Positions 42,505 to 50,825 of a stretch of DNA of 64,000 nucleotides are shown one piece after another. The stretch covers positions 47,141-111,140 of the forward strand of contig CADBJU010000002.1 of NCBI GenBank assembly GCA_902795045.1, in the 5' to 3' direction. The translations under genes were made by a program, and so were the position numbers. Source of the DNA: Oscillospiraceae bacterium. GTDB lineage: Bacteria > Bacillota > Clostridia > Oscillospirales > Oscillospiraceae. How positions within the stretch are numbered: the first letter of the stretch is position 1; every line of letters starts with the position of its first letter. The notes under the pieces are model-generated. The model searched no databases, was not told where the DNA came from, and was given only the letters and a program-made list of their open reading frames with translations.

Positions 42505-43395
42505 GTGCAAAATTCCGAATGTATAGAGATGTTTGAAAAATATCTCGTTGAAGACAAAAAGGCATCCGCGAACACCCTCAGCTCCTATCTGCGAGATATC
42601 AGGCAGCTGGGTGATTTTCTGGATGCGCACGGCGAAAACGGCATCGTGGACGCAAGCGCCGAGGAGCTTTCCGCCTATATCGAAATGCTGCGGGCAAACG
42701 GGAAATCCGTCGCCACGGTATCCCGGTCCATCGCGTCCATCAAGTGCCTGTACGCGCATCTGTTCATCAAGCAGCTCATCACCGTTAATCCCGCCCAGGG
42801 TCTGGTCCCGGACAAGAGCACCCAGAAGCTGCCGGAGATCCTGACAAGCAAGGAGGTCGAGCTTCTGCTGGAGCAGCCGAAATGCATCGACCCCAAGGGC
42901 TACCGCGACAAGGCCATGCTGGAGCTGCTGTACGCAACCGGCATCCGCGTGACAGAGCTTATCGACCTGAACATCCAGGACGTGAACCTCGCCGCCGGTG
43001 TCATCCGCTGCGCAAGCCGCAACCGGGAGCGCTTCATCCCCATGTATCCCGCCGCGGTCAAGGCCCTGAGCGATTATATCACGCTGGTGCGCCCGCAGAT
43101 GATCCTGATGCCGGATGAGCAGTCCCTTTTCGTCAATGTCAGCGGCGAGCGCATGTCCCGCCAGGGCTTCTGGAAGATCGTCAAGCACTATCAGAAGAAG
43201 GCCGGGATCGAAAAGGACATCACGCCCCACACCCTGCGCCACTCCTTCGCCGCCCATCTGCTGGAAAACGGCGCCGACATCCACGCCATCCAGGAGATGC
43301 TGGGGCACCGGGACATCTCCTCCACGCACATGTATTCCCAGCTCGTGAAGAAACAGCTCAAGGATGTCTACAACAAGGCCCATCCCAGAGCATAA
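42505..43395 (+). CDS. XerD-like tyrosine recombinase
   Basis: A 296-aa site-specific recombinase. An N-terminal SAM-like core-binding domain (1-90) leads to the catalytic domain, with Arg in YATGIRVTELIDL (about 152), HTLRHSFAAHLL (about 243-254), the second His in LGHRDISSTHMY (about 266) and Tyr in HMYSQL (about 276). The beta-hairpin Lys, usually in GKGxKER, is not seen: the site reads CASRNRERFIP. GTG 42505 has AGAAGGG upstream. It could be the chromosome-dimer XerD or a relative; a second recombinase lies at 52976. Confidence 0.85.
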   Translation: MQNSECIEMFEKYLVEDKKASANTLSSYLRDIRQLGDFLDAHGENGIVDASAEELSAYIEMLRANGKSVATVSRSIASIKCLYAHLFIKQLITVNPAQGLVPDKSTQKLPEILTSKEVELLLEQPKCIDPKGYRDKAMLELLYATGIRVTELIDLNIQDVNLAAGVIRCASRNRERFIPMYPAAVKALSDYITLVRPQMILMPDEQSLFVNVSGERMSRQGFWKIVKHYQKKAGIEKDITPHTLRHSFAAHLLENGADIHAIQEMLGHRDISSTHMYSQLVKKQLKDVYNKAHPRA

Positions 43396-43401
43396 GACTT
43401 C

Positions 43402-43442
43402 AGCCCGTCGTTCCTCACTGGACGGCGGGCTGTCTTTATTTA
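43402..43442 (+). terminator. Terminator after the XerD-like gene
   Basis: AGCCCGTCGT (43402-43411) pairs with ACGGCGGGCT (43422-43431), including one G-T pair. GTCTTTATTTAT follows. Confidence 0.65.
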
Positions 43443-43445
43443 TGG

Positions 43446-43474
43446 TTGCGAAAGCGGGGAGAGTATGGTAAAAT
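43446..43474 (+). promoter_or_regulatory. Promoter of ruvCAB
   Basis: TTGCGA (43446-43451), a 17-bp spacer and TAAAAT (43469-43474), about 20 nt before ruvC. Confidence 0.6.
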
Positions 43475-43493
43475 CTTACCGGAGTGTGATCTT

Positions 43494-44006
43494 ATGCGAA
43501 TCTTGGGGATCGACCCGGGCATCGCCACCATCGGCTTCGGCGCTCTCGAATCCGAAAAAAACAGCCATAAGCTGATAAACTGCGGCGTCATCACGACGCC
43601 CGCGCACACCAGCCTCTCGAGCCGCCTGGAGCTGATTTATGACGATATGCTCAGTCTGCTCGATCTGTTTAAGCCTGATGCCGTTTCGATCGAGGAACTC
43701 TTTTTCAACACCAATATCACCACCGGTATCGCGGTCGCCCACGGCAGGGGGGTCATTTTGCTCGCCTGCCGCAAGTACGGGGTAAAGGTCTACGAGTATA
43801 CGCCTTTGCAGGTCAAGCAGGCGGTCGTGGGCTACGGACGCGCGGAAAAGCGCCAGGTCATGGATATGGTCAAGCGCATCTGCGCTCTTCCCGCGCCCCC
43901 GAAGCCGGATGACGCGGCGGACGCGGTGGCCCTTGCCATCTGCCACGCCAGAAGTACCACCTCATTACTGTTCAGAGGAGATCAGGAAGAATGTTCTACC
44001 ATATAG
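43494..44006 (+). CDS. ruvC: Holliday junction resolvase RuvC
   Basis: A 170-aa Mg2+-dependent endonuclease that cuts four-way junctions. Acidic residues appear in MRILGIDPGIATIGFG (Asp7), SIEELFF and PKPDDAADAVALAI. ATG 43494 follows CCGGAG. It overlaps ruvA by 16 nt, and ruvB follows, forming the complete junction-processing operon. Confidence 0.95.
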   Translation: MRILGIDPGIATIGFGALESEKNSHKLINCGVITTPAHTSLSSRLELIYDDMLSLLDLFKPDAVSIEELFFNTNITTGIAVAHGRGVILLACRKYGVKVYEYTPLQVKQAVVGYGRAEKRQVMDMVKRICALPAPPKPDDAADAVALAICHARSTTSLLFRGDQEECSTI

Positions 44007-44596
44007 AAGGACGTGTCGCCGAGCTGGAACCGGCGCTTGCGGTCATCGACTGCAGCGGGGTGGGCTATGCCCTGAGCATCACGGCGAACACGGCGGGCGG
44101 GCTCAAGCTCGGAGAAAAGGCAAAGCTCTATGTGTCGGAGTCGATCGGGGAAGATCACTTTGATCTCTTCGGTTTCCAGGACAAAAGTGAGCGGCGTTTC
44201 TTTGAACTGCTGATCGCCGTGTCCGGCATCGGTCCGAAGGCCGCCATGTCCATCCTGTCCCACAACACACCGGAGGGTCTGGCCCTTGCGATCATCAGCG
44301 GCAACGAAAAAGCCCTGACGGTCGCGCCCGGCATCGGCAAGAAGATCGCCCAGCGCGTGATCCTCGAGCTCAAGGATAAGGTCAGCAAGGAGATGAACAG
44401 CGGCGCGGCGGATATGACCGCTTTCACGCCGGTGAACATGCCGACCGCGGATTCCGCCGTGAACGACGCCCTGGCGGGCCTCACGGTTTTGGGCTATTCC
44501 GGGGCGGAGATCGCGCCGGTACTCAAGAAGCTGGACACGCAGGGAATGACGGCCGAGCAGATCATCAAGGCCGTTTTGAAGCAGATGGTAAAGTAA
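43991..44596 (+). CDS. ruvA: Holliday junction DNA helicase subunit RuvA
   Basis: A 201-aa tetrameric junction-binding protein: OB fold (1-62), two helix-hairpin-helix motifs (LLIAVSGIGPKAAMSIL and LTVAPGIGKKIAQRVILEL), a flexible linker, and a C-terminal RuvB-contact domain (LTVLGYSGAEIAPVL). It begins inside the end of ruvC, and ruvB starts 6 nt after its stop. Confidence 0.95.
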   Translation: MFYHIEGRVAELEPALAVIDCSGVGYALSITANTAGGLKLGEKAKLYVSESIGEDHFDLFGFQDKSERRFFELLIAVSGIGPKAAMSILSHNTPEGLALAIISGNEKALTVAPGIGKKIAQRVILELKDKVSKEMNSGAADMTAFTPVNMPTADSAVNDALAGLTVLGYSGAEIAPVLKKLDTQGMTAEQIIKAVLKQMVK

Positions 44597-44602
44597 GAGC
44601 CT

Positions 44603-45643
44603 ATGAGTATTAATTTTTCCGAAGACGTCAATGATGAGATCATCACCACGGCTGCAAGCCTCCCCGAGGACAACAGCGAAGGCTCGCTGCGCCCGAAGAC
44701 CATCGAGGAATATATCGGGCAGGAGAAGGCCAAGGACAATCTCAGCATCTTCATAAACGCCGCCAAAATGCGCGGGGAGTCGCTGGATCATGTCCTGCTG
44801 CACGGCCCCCCGGGACTGGGCAAGACAACGCTGGCCGCCGTCATTGCCAATGAGATGGGCGTGAACATGCGCATCACCTCTGGCCCTGCAATCGAAAAGC
44901 CCGGCGACCTTGTCGCCATGCTCACCAACCTGAACGAGGGGGACATCCTCTTCGTCGACGAGATCCACCGTCTCAACCGGGCCTATGAAGAGATCCTGTA
45001 CCCGGCGATGGAGGACTACGCCATCGACATCATCCTCGGAAAGGGCCCCTCGGCAAACTCGCTGCACCTGGATCTGCCGCACTTTACGCTCATCGGCGCC
45101 ACCACGCGTTCGGGCCAGCTGACGGCGCCGCTTCGTGACCGCTTCGGTGTCACACTGCGCCTGGAGCTGTATACGCCCGAGGAGCTGCAGCGGATCGTGG
45201 TCCGCTCCGCCGGAATATTGAACGTAAAGATCGTCCCCGAGGGCGCGTATGAGATCGCCTCGCGCTCCCGCGGCACGCCCCGTATCGCAAACCGGATGCT
45301 GCGCCGCGTCCGGGACTTTGCGCAGGTCCGGGCCGACGGGGTCATTACGCGGGAGGTGGCGGATATGGCGCTGACCAGTCTCGAGGTTGACAAGCTGGGG
45401 CTTGACGCGCTGGACCGCCGCATGCTCAGGAGCATCATCGACTTCTACGGCGGCGGGCCGGTGGGTCTGGAAACCCTCGCCGCGACGATCAACGAGGACG
45501 CCGTGACACTCGAGGATGTGTACGAGCCGTATCTGCTCCAGTGCGGCTTTCTCACGCGAACGCCGCGCGGCCGCTGCGTGACCCAGAAGGCTTATCAGCA
45601 TCTGGGCCTTGAATATCTGGGCCAGCAAACCCTTGAAATGTAA
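44603..45643 (+). CDS. ruvB: Holliday junction branch-migration ATPase RuvB
   Basis: A 346-aa AAA+ hexameric motor. Walker A is in [18 protein letters not shown] near residue 62, Walker B in [12 protein letters not shown], sensor 1 in [19 protein letters not shown], and the C-terminal winged-helix ends [11 protein letters not shown]. Length and start [11 protein letters not shown] are normal. The ribosome site (AAGAG) is weak, suggesting coupling to ruvA. Confidence 0.97.
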   Translation: MSINFSEDVNDEIITTAASLPEDNSEGSLRPKTIEEYIGQEKAKDNLSIFINAAKMRGESLDHVLLHGPPGLGKTTLAAVIANEMGVNMRITSGPAIEKPGDLVAMLTNLNEGDILFVDEIHRLNRAYEEILYPAMEDYAIDIILGKGPSANSLHLDLPHFTLIGATTRSGQLTAPLRDRFGVTLRLELYTPEELQRIVVRSAGILNVKIVPEGAYEIASRSRGTPRIANRMLRRVRDFAQVRADGVITREVADMALTSLEVDKLGLDALDRRMLRSIIDFYGGGPVGLETLAATINEDAVTLEDVYEPYLLQCGFLTRTPRGRCVTQKAYQHLGLEYLGQQTLEM

Positions 45644-45684
45644 GCTTTTTGCCCTCCCTGCATCACTTTATACAAAAAAGGGTA

Positions 45685-45712
45685 TTGACTTTGGCGTTTT
45701 GTGTTGTATAAT
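45685..45712 (+). promoter_or_regulatory. Promoter of the sigma-H-like gene
   Basis: TTGACT (45685-45690), a 16-bp spacer and TATAAT (45707-45712), about 35 nt before the start codon. Confidence 0.65.
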
Positions 45713-45746
45713 ACATGATGTATATAGTTAGAGTATTTGAAATAAT

Positions 45747-46364
45747 ATGATAGATTACGCAGGAATGGATGATACGGTGCTGCTGAAACTCGCTTCCGAC
45801 GGTGATCGGGATGCCGAGGATGCTTTGGCGGCCCGCTATCTTCGGCTTGTCAGGATCTGTTCCCGACCGCTGTTCCTCGCCGGAGGAGACAGTGAGGATT
45901 TGATCCAGGAGGGGACCTTTGGGCTGCTCTCCGCCATCCGCAGCTATGACCCCGCGGACGGTACAATGTTCAAGACCTATGCCGAGCACTGCATCCGCAT
46001 GCGCCTTCTGTCAGCAATCAAATCCGCTTCCCGCCTCAAGCATGTTCCCCTTAACGACGGTATTTCACTTGAAGAACTCTCCGAAGATCCCGGTGCCGAC
46101 ATCTCGGCTCTCCCTGAGCTGATCCGCCATAATCCGGAAGAACTGATTCTGGCTGAAGAGAGCAGGGAAGAGTTGAACGCGGCTTTTTCCCGGTGCCTTT
46201 CCCGATTTGAGATCAAGGTGCTTGATCTTTATCTGGAGGGCCTGTCGTATAGAGAAATAGCGGACAGACTTTGCAGGGACGCAAAGTCGATAGACAATGC
46301 CGTGCAGAGAATCCGGCGCAAACTTGCACGGGAAAACATTCTTGGCGATATCAGCTTGAGCTGA
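45747..46364 (+). CDS. sigH: Sporulation-type sigma-70 factor (sigma-H-like)
   Basis: A 205-aa sigma factor with regions 2 and 4 only. Region 2 shows EDLIQEGTFGLLSAIRSYDP and KTYAEHCIRMRLLSAIKSAS. A linker with KHVPLNDGISLEEL matches sigma-H proteins, which switch on early sporulation genes. Region 4 contains LEGLSYREIADRLCRDAKSI as its helix-turn-helix. The ribosome site is poor at ATG 45747; ATG 45765 is an alternative. A short-lived, post-transcriptionally controlled protein would fit that. It stands alone between ruvB and the zinc-ribbon gene. Confidence 0.82.
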   Translation: MIDYAGMDDTVLLKLASDGDRDAEDALAARYLRLVRICSRPLFLAGGDSEDLIQEGTFGLLSAIRSYDPADGTMFKTYAEHCIRMRLLSAIKSASRLKHVPLNDGISLEELSEDPGADISALPELIRHNPEELILAEESREELNAAFSRCLSRFEIKVLDLYLEGLSYREIADRLCRDAKSIDNAVQRIRRKLARENILGDISLS

Positions 46365-46408
46365 TCGCAAATACAGCCGACAGGCACAATCAAAAGAGAG
46401 GATTCAAG

Positions 46409-46687
46409 ATGTACGAAGACAAGACCTTAGTTTGCAAAGAGTGCGGAAAAGAATTTGTTTTTACCGCCGGTGAGCAGGAATTCTACGCAGAGCGCGGCTT
46501 CCAGAACGAGCCCCAGCGCTGCAAGGCATGCCGCGACGCACGCAAGAACGCTGCCCGTGGTCCCCGTGAGTTCTTCACCGCTACCTGCGCTGCCTGCGGC
46601 GGCGAGGCCCGTGTTCCTTTCGAGCCCAAATCTGACCGCCCTGTTTACTGCAGCGAGTGCTTTGCCAAGATGAGAGAGCAGGCCTGA
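46409..46687 (+). CDS. Zinc-ribbon domain protein
   Basis: A 92-aa protein with two Cys4 sites: CKECGKEFVFTAGEQEF with CKAC (residues 9-43), and CAACGGEARVPFEP with CSEC. This is the common small probable zinc-binding domain of Clostridia, possibly for nucleic-acid or protein contact; the function is unknown. AGAGAGG precedes the ATG, and a strong terminator follows. Confidence 0.8.
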   Translation: MYEDKTLVCKECGKEFVFTAGEQEFYAERGFQNEPQRCKACRDARKNAARGPREFFTATCAACGGEARVPFEPKSDRPVYCSECFAKMREQA

Positions 46688-46704
46688 GTTCCTGTTCTAC
46701 AGCT

Positions 46705-46733
46705 AAAGGGGGACACAAACGTGTCCCCCTTTC
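46705..46733 (+). terminator. Terminator after the zinc-ribbon gene
   Basis: AAAGGGGGACAC (46705-46716) pairs with GTGTCCCCCTTT (46721-46732); the loop is AAAC. Confidence 0.8.
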
Positions 46734-46758
46734 CTAAATTTCAAACGGAGGTAATATT

Positions 46759-46959
46759 ATGGAAATCACCCGCGAAACCCTGATTTCTGAAGTCGTTGAA
46801 AATGCTCCCCAGGCGATGCCCGCCTTCCAGGCGATCGGCATGCACTGCATGGGCTGCGCCATGGCCAGCGGTGAGAACATCGAGCAGGCCTGCTGCGCCC
46901 ACGGCGTCGATCCGGACGAGTTTCTGACCTATCTCAAGGCCTTTCTCGAGACCGCCTGA
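46759..46959 (+). CDS. DUF1858 redox-disulfide domain protein
   Basis: A 66-aa protein matching the small DUF1858 domain, often associated with hybrid cluster proteins: LISEVVENAPQAMPAFQAIG, then MHCMGCAMASGENIEQACCA with the paired Cys. It probably works in thiol or metal redox chemistry; partners are unknown. It has CGGAGG upstream and is flanked by terminators on both sides, so it is transcribed alone or by read-through. Confidence 0.8.
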   Translation: MEITRETLISEVVENAPQAMPAFQAIGMHCMGCAMASGENIEQACCAHGVDPDEFLTYLKAFLETA

Positions 46960-46967
46960 TCCATGAT

Positions 46968-46993
46968 AAAAGCCGGACCCGGGTCCGGCTTTT
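46968..46993 (+). terminator. Terminator after the DUF1858 gene
   Basis: AAAAGCCGGACCCGGGTCCGGCTTTT is a perfect palindrome forming a stem with a CCGG loop, followed by ATCTTTT. Confidence 0.75.
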
Positions 46994-47015
46994 ATCTTTT
47001 CCTGGAGGGTACACG

Positions 47016-47687
47016 ATGAACAAACGCCTTTCCGCTATTGCTGCATTGGTACAAGACGGCAGGGGGATGATCGACGTCGGCACGGACCACGGCTATCTCC
47101 CGGCCCATCTTGCCGCGTCCGGCTACGGCGGCAGGCTCTATGCCTCGGATATCAACGAAGGGCCTCTGCTCTCGGCACGGCGCACGGCGGCGGAGGCGGG
47201 AGTATCAGGCCGCATAAGCTTTCTGCTCTGTGACGGGCTCCGGCTCTGCCCGCCGGAGGAAATCGACACCATTGTCATCGCCGGCATGGGCGGGGATATG
47301 ATCGTCAAGATCCTCGACGAGGCGGAGTGGTGCATGGACCGGCGCTACCATCTGATCCTCCAGCCCATGACCAAGGCGGAGGTCCTGCGCTACTGGCTCG
47401 TGTACAATGAATTTGCCATCGAGTCGGAGACCGTTGTCGAGGACGGCGGCACGCTCTACCAGATCGTCTCCGCGCGCTTCGGCGGGTGTACAAAGCTTTC
47501 GGACGCCGAGCTTTTCGTTGGAAAGCGAAGCCTTTGCGGAAACGGAGAGCTTTTCGACCGTGAGCTTACACAGCTCACGCGCCGCTTTGAGAAGGCAATC
47601 CGCGGCATGCAGGGCAGGGAAGGGGAGCCGCGCCTGCTTCTCTATCGGGAGATCTATAATCAATTGACAGAGATGAGGGAACAATAA
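47016..47687 (+). CDS. trmK: tRNA (adenine22-N1)-methyltransferase TrmK
   Basis: A 223-aa Rossmann-fold methyltransferase that makes m1A22 in tRNA. Visible motifs are MIDVGTDHGYLPAHLAASG (SAM site), LYASDINEGPL, IVIAGMGGDMIVKIL and LILQPMTKAEVLRYWL. CTGGAGG precedes the ATG. Its stop overlaps the start of the next gene (TAATG), the standard trmK-nif3 pair of Firmicutes. Confidence 0.92.
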   Translation: MNKRLSAIAALVQDGRGMIDVGTDHGYLPAHLAASGYGGRLYASDINEGPLLSARRTAAEAGVSGRISFLLCDGLRLCPPEEIDTIVIAGMGGDMIVKILDEAEWCMDRRYHLILQPMTKAEVLRYWLVYNEFAIESETVVEDGGTLYQIVSARFGGCTKLSDAELFVGKRSLCGNGELFDRELTQLTRRFEKAIRGMQGREGEPRLLLYREIYNQLTEMREQ

Positions 47688-48451
47688 TGACGACGATCCG
47701 GGATATCTTTGACGCCCTGTGCCGCATCGCACCGCTGGAGCTGCAGATGGACTTTGACAACGCGGGCTTTCAGGTCGGGCACGCGGACAGGGAAGTACAG
47801 CGCGTACTGCTGGCTCTGGACGCGACCGACGCGGTTGTGGACGAGGCGGAGGCACTGGGCGCGGAGCTCATCGTGACCCATCATCCGCTGTTGTTTTCAC
47901 CGCTGCGCTCGCTGACCGATTTGGAGCCAACACAAAGACGCGTGCTTCATCTTGCCGAAAAGGGGATCGGCCTCATCTCCATGCACACGAATCTCGATAT
48001 CGTCGAGGGCGGCGTTAACGACGTGCTGATCCGTCTGCTCGGCGCGGAGCCTGAGACTGCCCTGGACGAGGGCTGCGGCAGGATCGGGATGCTCCCGCAG
48101 GCGATGACGCTTGCGGCGTTTCTCGAGCTGTGCAAACAGCGCCTGCAGGTGCCGACCCTGCGCTTTGTCGACGGCGGGAAGCCCGTTTCAAAGCTTGCGG
48201 TCATGGGCGGTGCCGGCGCAGGGAGCCTGGAGCAGGCCGCCGCGGCAGGCTGCGACACCTATGTGACCGCCGATGTCAAGTACCACCAGTTCCAGCGCGC
48301 GGCGGAGCTTGGGGTGAGTCTCATCGACGCGGATCATTTCTACACGGAAAACCCGGTGATCTCCGAACTTTCGCGCCTATTGTCCGCGCAGTTTCCGAAC
48401 GTCTCTTTTCTTATCAGTAAACGACATGAGGCATGCATCCGCTTTGCGTGA
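47687..48451 (+). CDS. Nif3-like dinuclear metal-centre protein (DUF34)
   Basis: A 254-aa member of the NIF3/YqfO family, annotated as GTP cyclohydrolase I type 2 homologue. Metal ligands appear in AELIVTHHPLLFSPL (about 64-78), SMHTNLDIVEGGVNDVL and DADHFYTENPVI. The biological role is not settled. It overlaps trmK by one base and lacks the PII-like insert domain of longer homologues. Confidence 0.9.
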   Translation: MTTIRDIFDALCRIAPLELQMDFDNAGFQVGHADREVQRVLLALDATDAVVDEAEALGAELIVTHHPLLFSPLRSLTDLEPTQRRVLHLAEKGIGLISMHTNLDIVEGGVNDVLIRLLGAEPETALDEGCGRIGMLPQAMTLAAFLELCKQRLQVPTLRFVDGGKPVSKLAVMGGAGAGSLEQAAAAGCDTYVTADVKYHQFQRAAELGVSLIDADHFYTENPVISELSRLLSAQFPNVSFLISKRHEACIRFA

Positions 48452-48459
48452 CATGCCCG

Positions 48460-48488
48460 GCATATCGGACCTCCGGCTCTCATACACT
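48460..48488 (+). promoter_or_regulatory. Sigma-E-type sporulation promoter of spoIVA
   Basis: GCATATC (48460-48466) matches the sigma-E -35 consensus KMATATT at 6 of 7 positions. A 14-bp spacer leads to CATACACT (48481-48488), an exact sigma-E -10. It lies 36 nt before spoIVA, which is sigma-E dependent in Bacillus subtilis. Confidence 0.75.
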
Positions 48489-48524
48489 CGAACAAGTGAG
48501 AACATGAGAGCGGAGGCTTTTTCT

Positions 48525-50003
48525 ATGTGTGAAAACAATCTGTACAGCGAGCTTGCACTCCGGACGGACGGCGCGATCATGCTGGGCGTCGTCGGTCCGG
48601 TGCGGACCGGGAAGTCCACCTTTATCAAGCGTTTCATGGAGGCGCTGGTCATCCCGCGCATCGAGAACAATTTCCTGCGGGAGCGTGCCAAAGATGAGCT
48701 GCCCCAGAGCGCCTCGGGCAAAACCATCATGACGGCGGAGCCGAAATTCGTCCCGGAGAATGCCGTCACCATCCGCGTCGGAGACAACACCGAGCTCTCC
48801 GTCCGCCTGGTCGACTGCGTGGGCTACATGGTCGAGGGGGCCGCCGGGCAGCTTGAGGACGGGCATGAGCGCATGGTCACAACGCCCTGGTTTGACCACG
48901 AGGTCACGATCACGGAGGCCGCGGAGAAGGGGACCTGGAAGGTGATCAACGAGCACTCCAGTATCGGCATCGTGGTCACGACCGACGGCAGCATCGGCGA
49001 GATCCCGCGCGAGAACTACGTCCCGGCGGAGGCCCGGACCATCACGGAGCTGCAGAAGATCGGCAAGCCCTTTGTCGTCCTGCTCAACAGTACGTCGCCG
49101 AAAAGCGAAGCCTGTACGGCGCTCGCGCGGGAAATCGCGCAGAAATACGGCGTCCGCTGCCTGCCGGTCGACTGCCTGCACATGAACGAGGAGGATATCG
49201 GCATGATCCTCGGTTCGGTGCTGGAGGAGTACCCCATCAAGGCGGTCAGCGTCTTTCTCCCGGACTGGCTGGAGGCGCTGCCGGAAAACAGCGAACTGCG
49301 CAGTGCGCTCTATGAGGCGCTCAATGATGCGTCCGACGGCATGGAAAAGATATGCGACTGCGCGTCCTTCCTGCGCGCTCTGCGGGAGCATGAGCAGATC
49401 GAGTCCACCGAGCTTTTGAAAAACGACCTCGGCAGCGGGGTCAGCGAGGTCGAGATCCGGCTCCCGCGCGGACTCTACTACCAAAGCATCAGTGAGCAGA
49501 CCGGCCTTGCCATCGAAAACGACCGGGACCTGATCGCGCTGCTGACCGAGATGAGCGCGGTCAAGTCCGACTATGACCGGCTGCGCGGCGCGCTGCGGGA
49601 TGTGCGGGAAAAGGGCTACGGCGTGGTCATGCCGGATTCTGCCCAGATGACGCTGGAGGAGCCGCAGATCGTGCGTCAGGGAGGCAAGTACAGCGTGAAG
49701 CTCAAGGCCAACGCCCCGGCCATCCACATGATCATGACCGACGTGGAGACCGAGGTCACCCCCGCCATCGGCGGGGAGGGCGCCTCCGAGGACATCATCA
49801 ACTTTCTCCTGCAGGGCTTTGACGGGGACGTTAACCGCATTTGGCAGTCCAACATCTTCGGAAAATCGCTCAACGATATCGCGGAGGAGGGGCTCACGGC
49901 AAAGCTCGAGGCGCTGCCGGAGAATGTCAAGGAGAAGCTGCGCGATACGCTGGAGCGGCTCATCAATGAAGGGAGCGGCGGGCTTATATGCATTCTGCTT
50001 TAA
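48525..50003 (+). CDS. spoIVA: Stage IV sporulation protein A (coat morphogenetic ATPase)
   Basis: A 492-aa ATPase that polymerises on the forespore surface as the base of the spore coat and is needed for cortex assembly. Walker A is in GVVGPVRTGKSTFIKRFMEA (21-40), with SVRLVDCVGYMVEGA and HSSIGIVVTTDGSIGEIPRE further on. The C-terminus RLINEGSGGLICILL is the typical membrane-targeting end. ATG 48525 follows GGAGG and gives the normal length. This gene, with its sigma-E promoter, marks the organism as an endospore former. Confidence 0.97.
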   Translation: MCENNLYSELALRTDGAIMLGVVGPVRTGKSTFIKRFMEALVIPRIENNFLRERAKDELPQSASGKTIMTAEPKFVPENAVTIRVGDNTELSVRLVDCVGYMVEGAAGQLEDGHERMVTTPWFDHEVTITEAAEKGTWKVINEHSSIGIVVTTDGSIGEIPRENYVPAEARTITELQKIGKPFVVLLNSTSPKSEACTALAREIAQKYGVRCLPVDCLHMNEEDIGMILGSVLEEYPIKAVSVFLPDWLEALPENSELRSALYEALNDASDGMEKICDCASFLRALREHEQIESTELLKNDLGSGVSEVEIRLPRGLYYQSISEQTGLAIENDRDLIALLTEMSAVKSDYDRLRGALRDVREKGYGVVMPDSAQMTLEEPQIVRQGGKYSVKLKANAPAIHMIMTDVETEVTPAIGGEGASEDIINFLLQGFDGDVNRIWQSNIFGKSLNDIAEEGLTAKLEALPENVKEKLRDTLERLINEGSGGLICILL

Positions 50004-50024
50004 TGGAGAGTACACGGCAGAGAA

Positions 50025-50053
50025 TTGACTTGAGCCTGAACGGGCGTTATAAT
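50025..50053 (+). promoter_or_regulatory. Promoter of the CwlD-like amidase
   Basis: TTGACT (50025-50030), a 17-bp spacer and TATAAT (50048-50053), 31 nt before the start. It looks like sigma-A rather than a sporulation sigma. Confidence 0.65.
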
Positions 50054-50084
50054 CGAAAACGCCTGTACGGAAGCGGAGGCGGCT

Positions 50085-50792
50085 ATGGTATCTAATAAGG
50101 AAGCTGTCCTTCGAAAACTGGTCCCGCTGCTGGCACTGCTGGTTCTTTCTCTGGCACTTGCGCATGTCTATGGCGGGAAGCAGAGCGCGTCGACCGTGGG
50201 AGGGACCGGGTCCACGCTCGTCATTGACCCGGGTCACGGCGGCATCGACAGCGGCGCGGTGGGCATAGACGGGACGCGCGAGAGTGATTTAAATCTCGCC
50301 ATCGCGCTGAAGCTGCGCGCCATGGCGGAGCTCTACGGCCTGGAAAATACCCTCCTGCGTCAGGACGACAGCACGCTCTGTGACAGCGAGGACTACAGCG
50401 AGCATCGGGATCTGGAGCACAGAACGGAGCTGACATGCGCCGCGCTCAATCCCGTGTACATCAGCATCCACCAGAACGATTACCCCACCGCCCAGCCGAA
50501 CGGCTCCCAGGTAATCTACGCGGCGGGAGAGGGGAGCCAGAGGCTCGGCTCCATTATGCACGAAAACCTGCTGAACATCCTTTACCCCAAGTGCAGGCGC
50601 GTGGCGGAGCCCGCCACAAAGCGGCTCTATATCCTCTCCCGTCTGACGTGCCCGGCGGTGCTGGTGGAGTGCGGTTTTGTGTCCAACATGATCGACCTGG
50701 AGAACCTGAAAAAGCCCGCCTACCAGACCGCACTCGCGGCGATCATGATGGGGTCCTACCTCCAATATGAGCAAAATACAAAGCGTATATAG
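50085..50792 (+). CDS. N-acetylmuramoyl-L-alanine amidase (CwlD-like)
   Basis: A 235-aa Amidase_3 enzyme with an N-terminal membrane anchor (LVPLLALLVLSLALAHVYGG). Zinc ligands are in VIDPGHGGIDSGAVG and the His of YISIHQND; the catalytic Glu is in PAVLVECGFVSN. CwlD in spore formers trims muramic acid side chains in cortex peptidoglycan to start muramic lactam formation. The size and membrane anchor fit CwlD, but a vegetative amidase is possible. AGCGGAGG precedes the ATG. Confidence 0.85.
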   Translation: MVSNKEAVLRKLVPLLALLVLSLALAHVYGGKQSASTVGGTGSTLVIDPGHGGIDSGAVGIDGTRESDLNLAIALKLRAMAELYGLENTLLRQDDSTLCDSEDYSEHRDLEHRTELTCAALNPVYISIHQNDYPTAQPNGSQVIYAAGEGSQRLGSIMHENLLNILYPKCRRVAEPATKRLYILSRLTCPAVLVECGFVSNMIDLENLKKPAYQTALAAIMMGSYLQYEQNTKRI

Positions 50793-50825
50793 ACTATACA
50801 GATTGTAATATTCAGGAGAAAAGCT

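Noticed and set aside
48480-50237. 585-codon minus-strand frame opposite spoIVA
   Set aside because: It spans the spoIVA gene and the amidase promoter, has no ribosome site and shows shadow-type composition.
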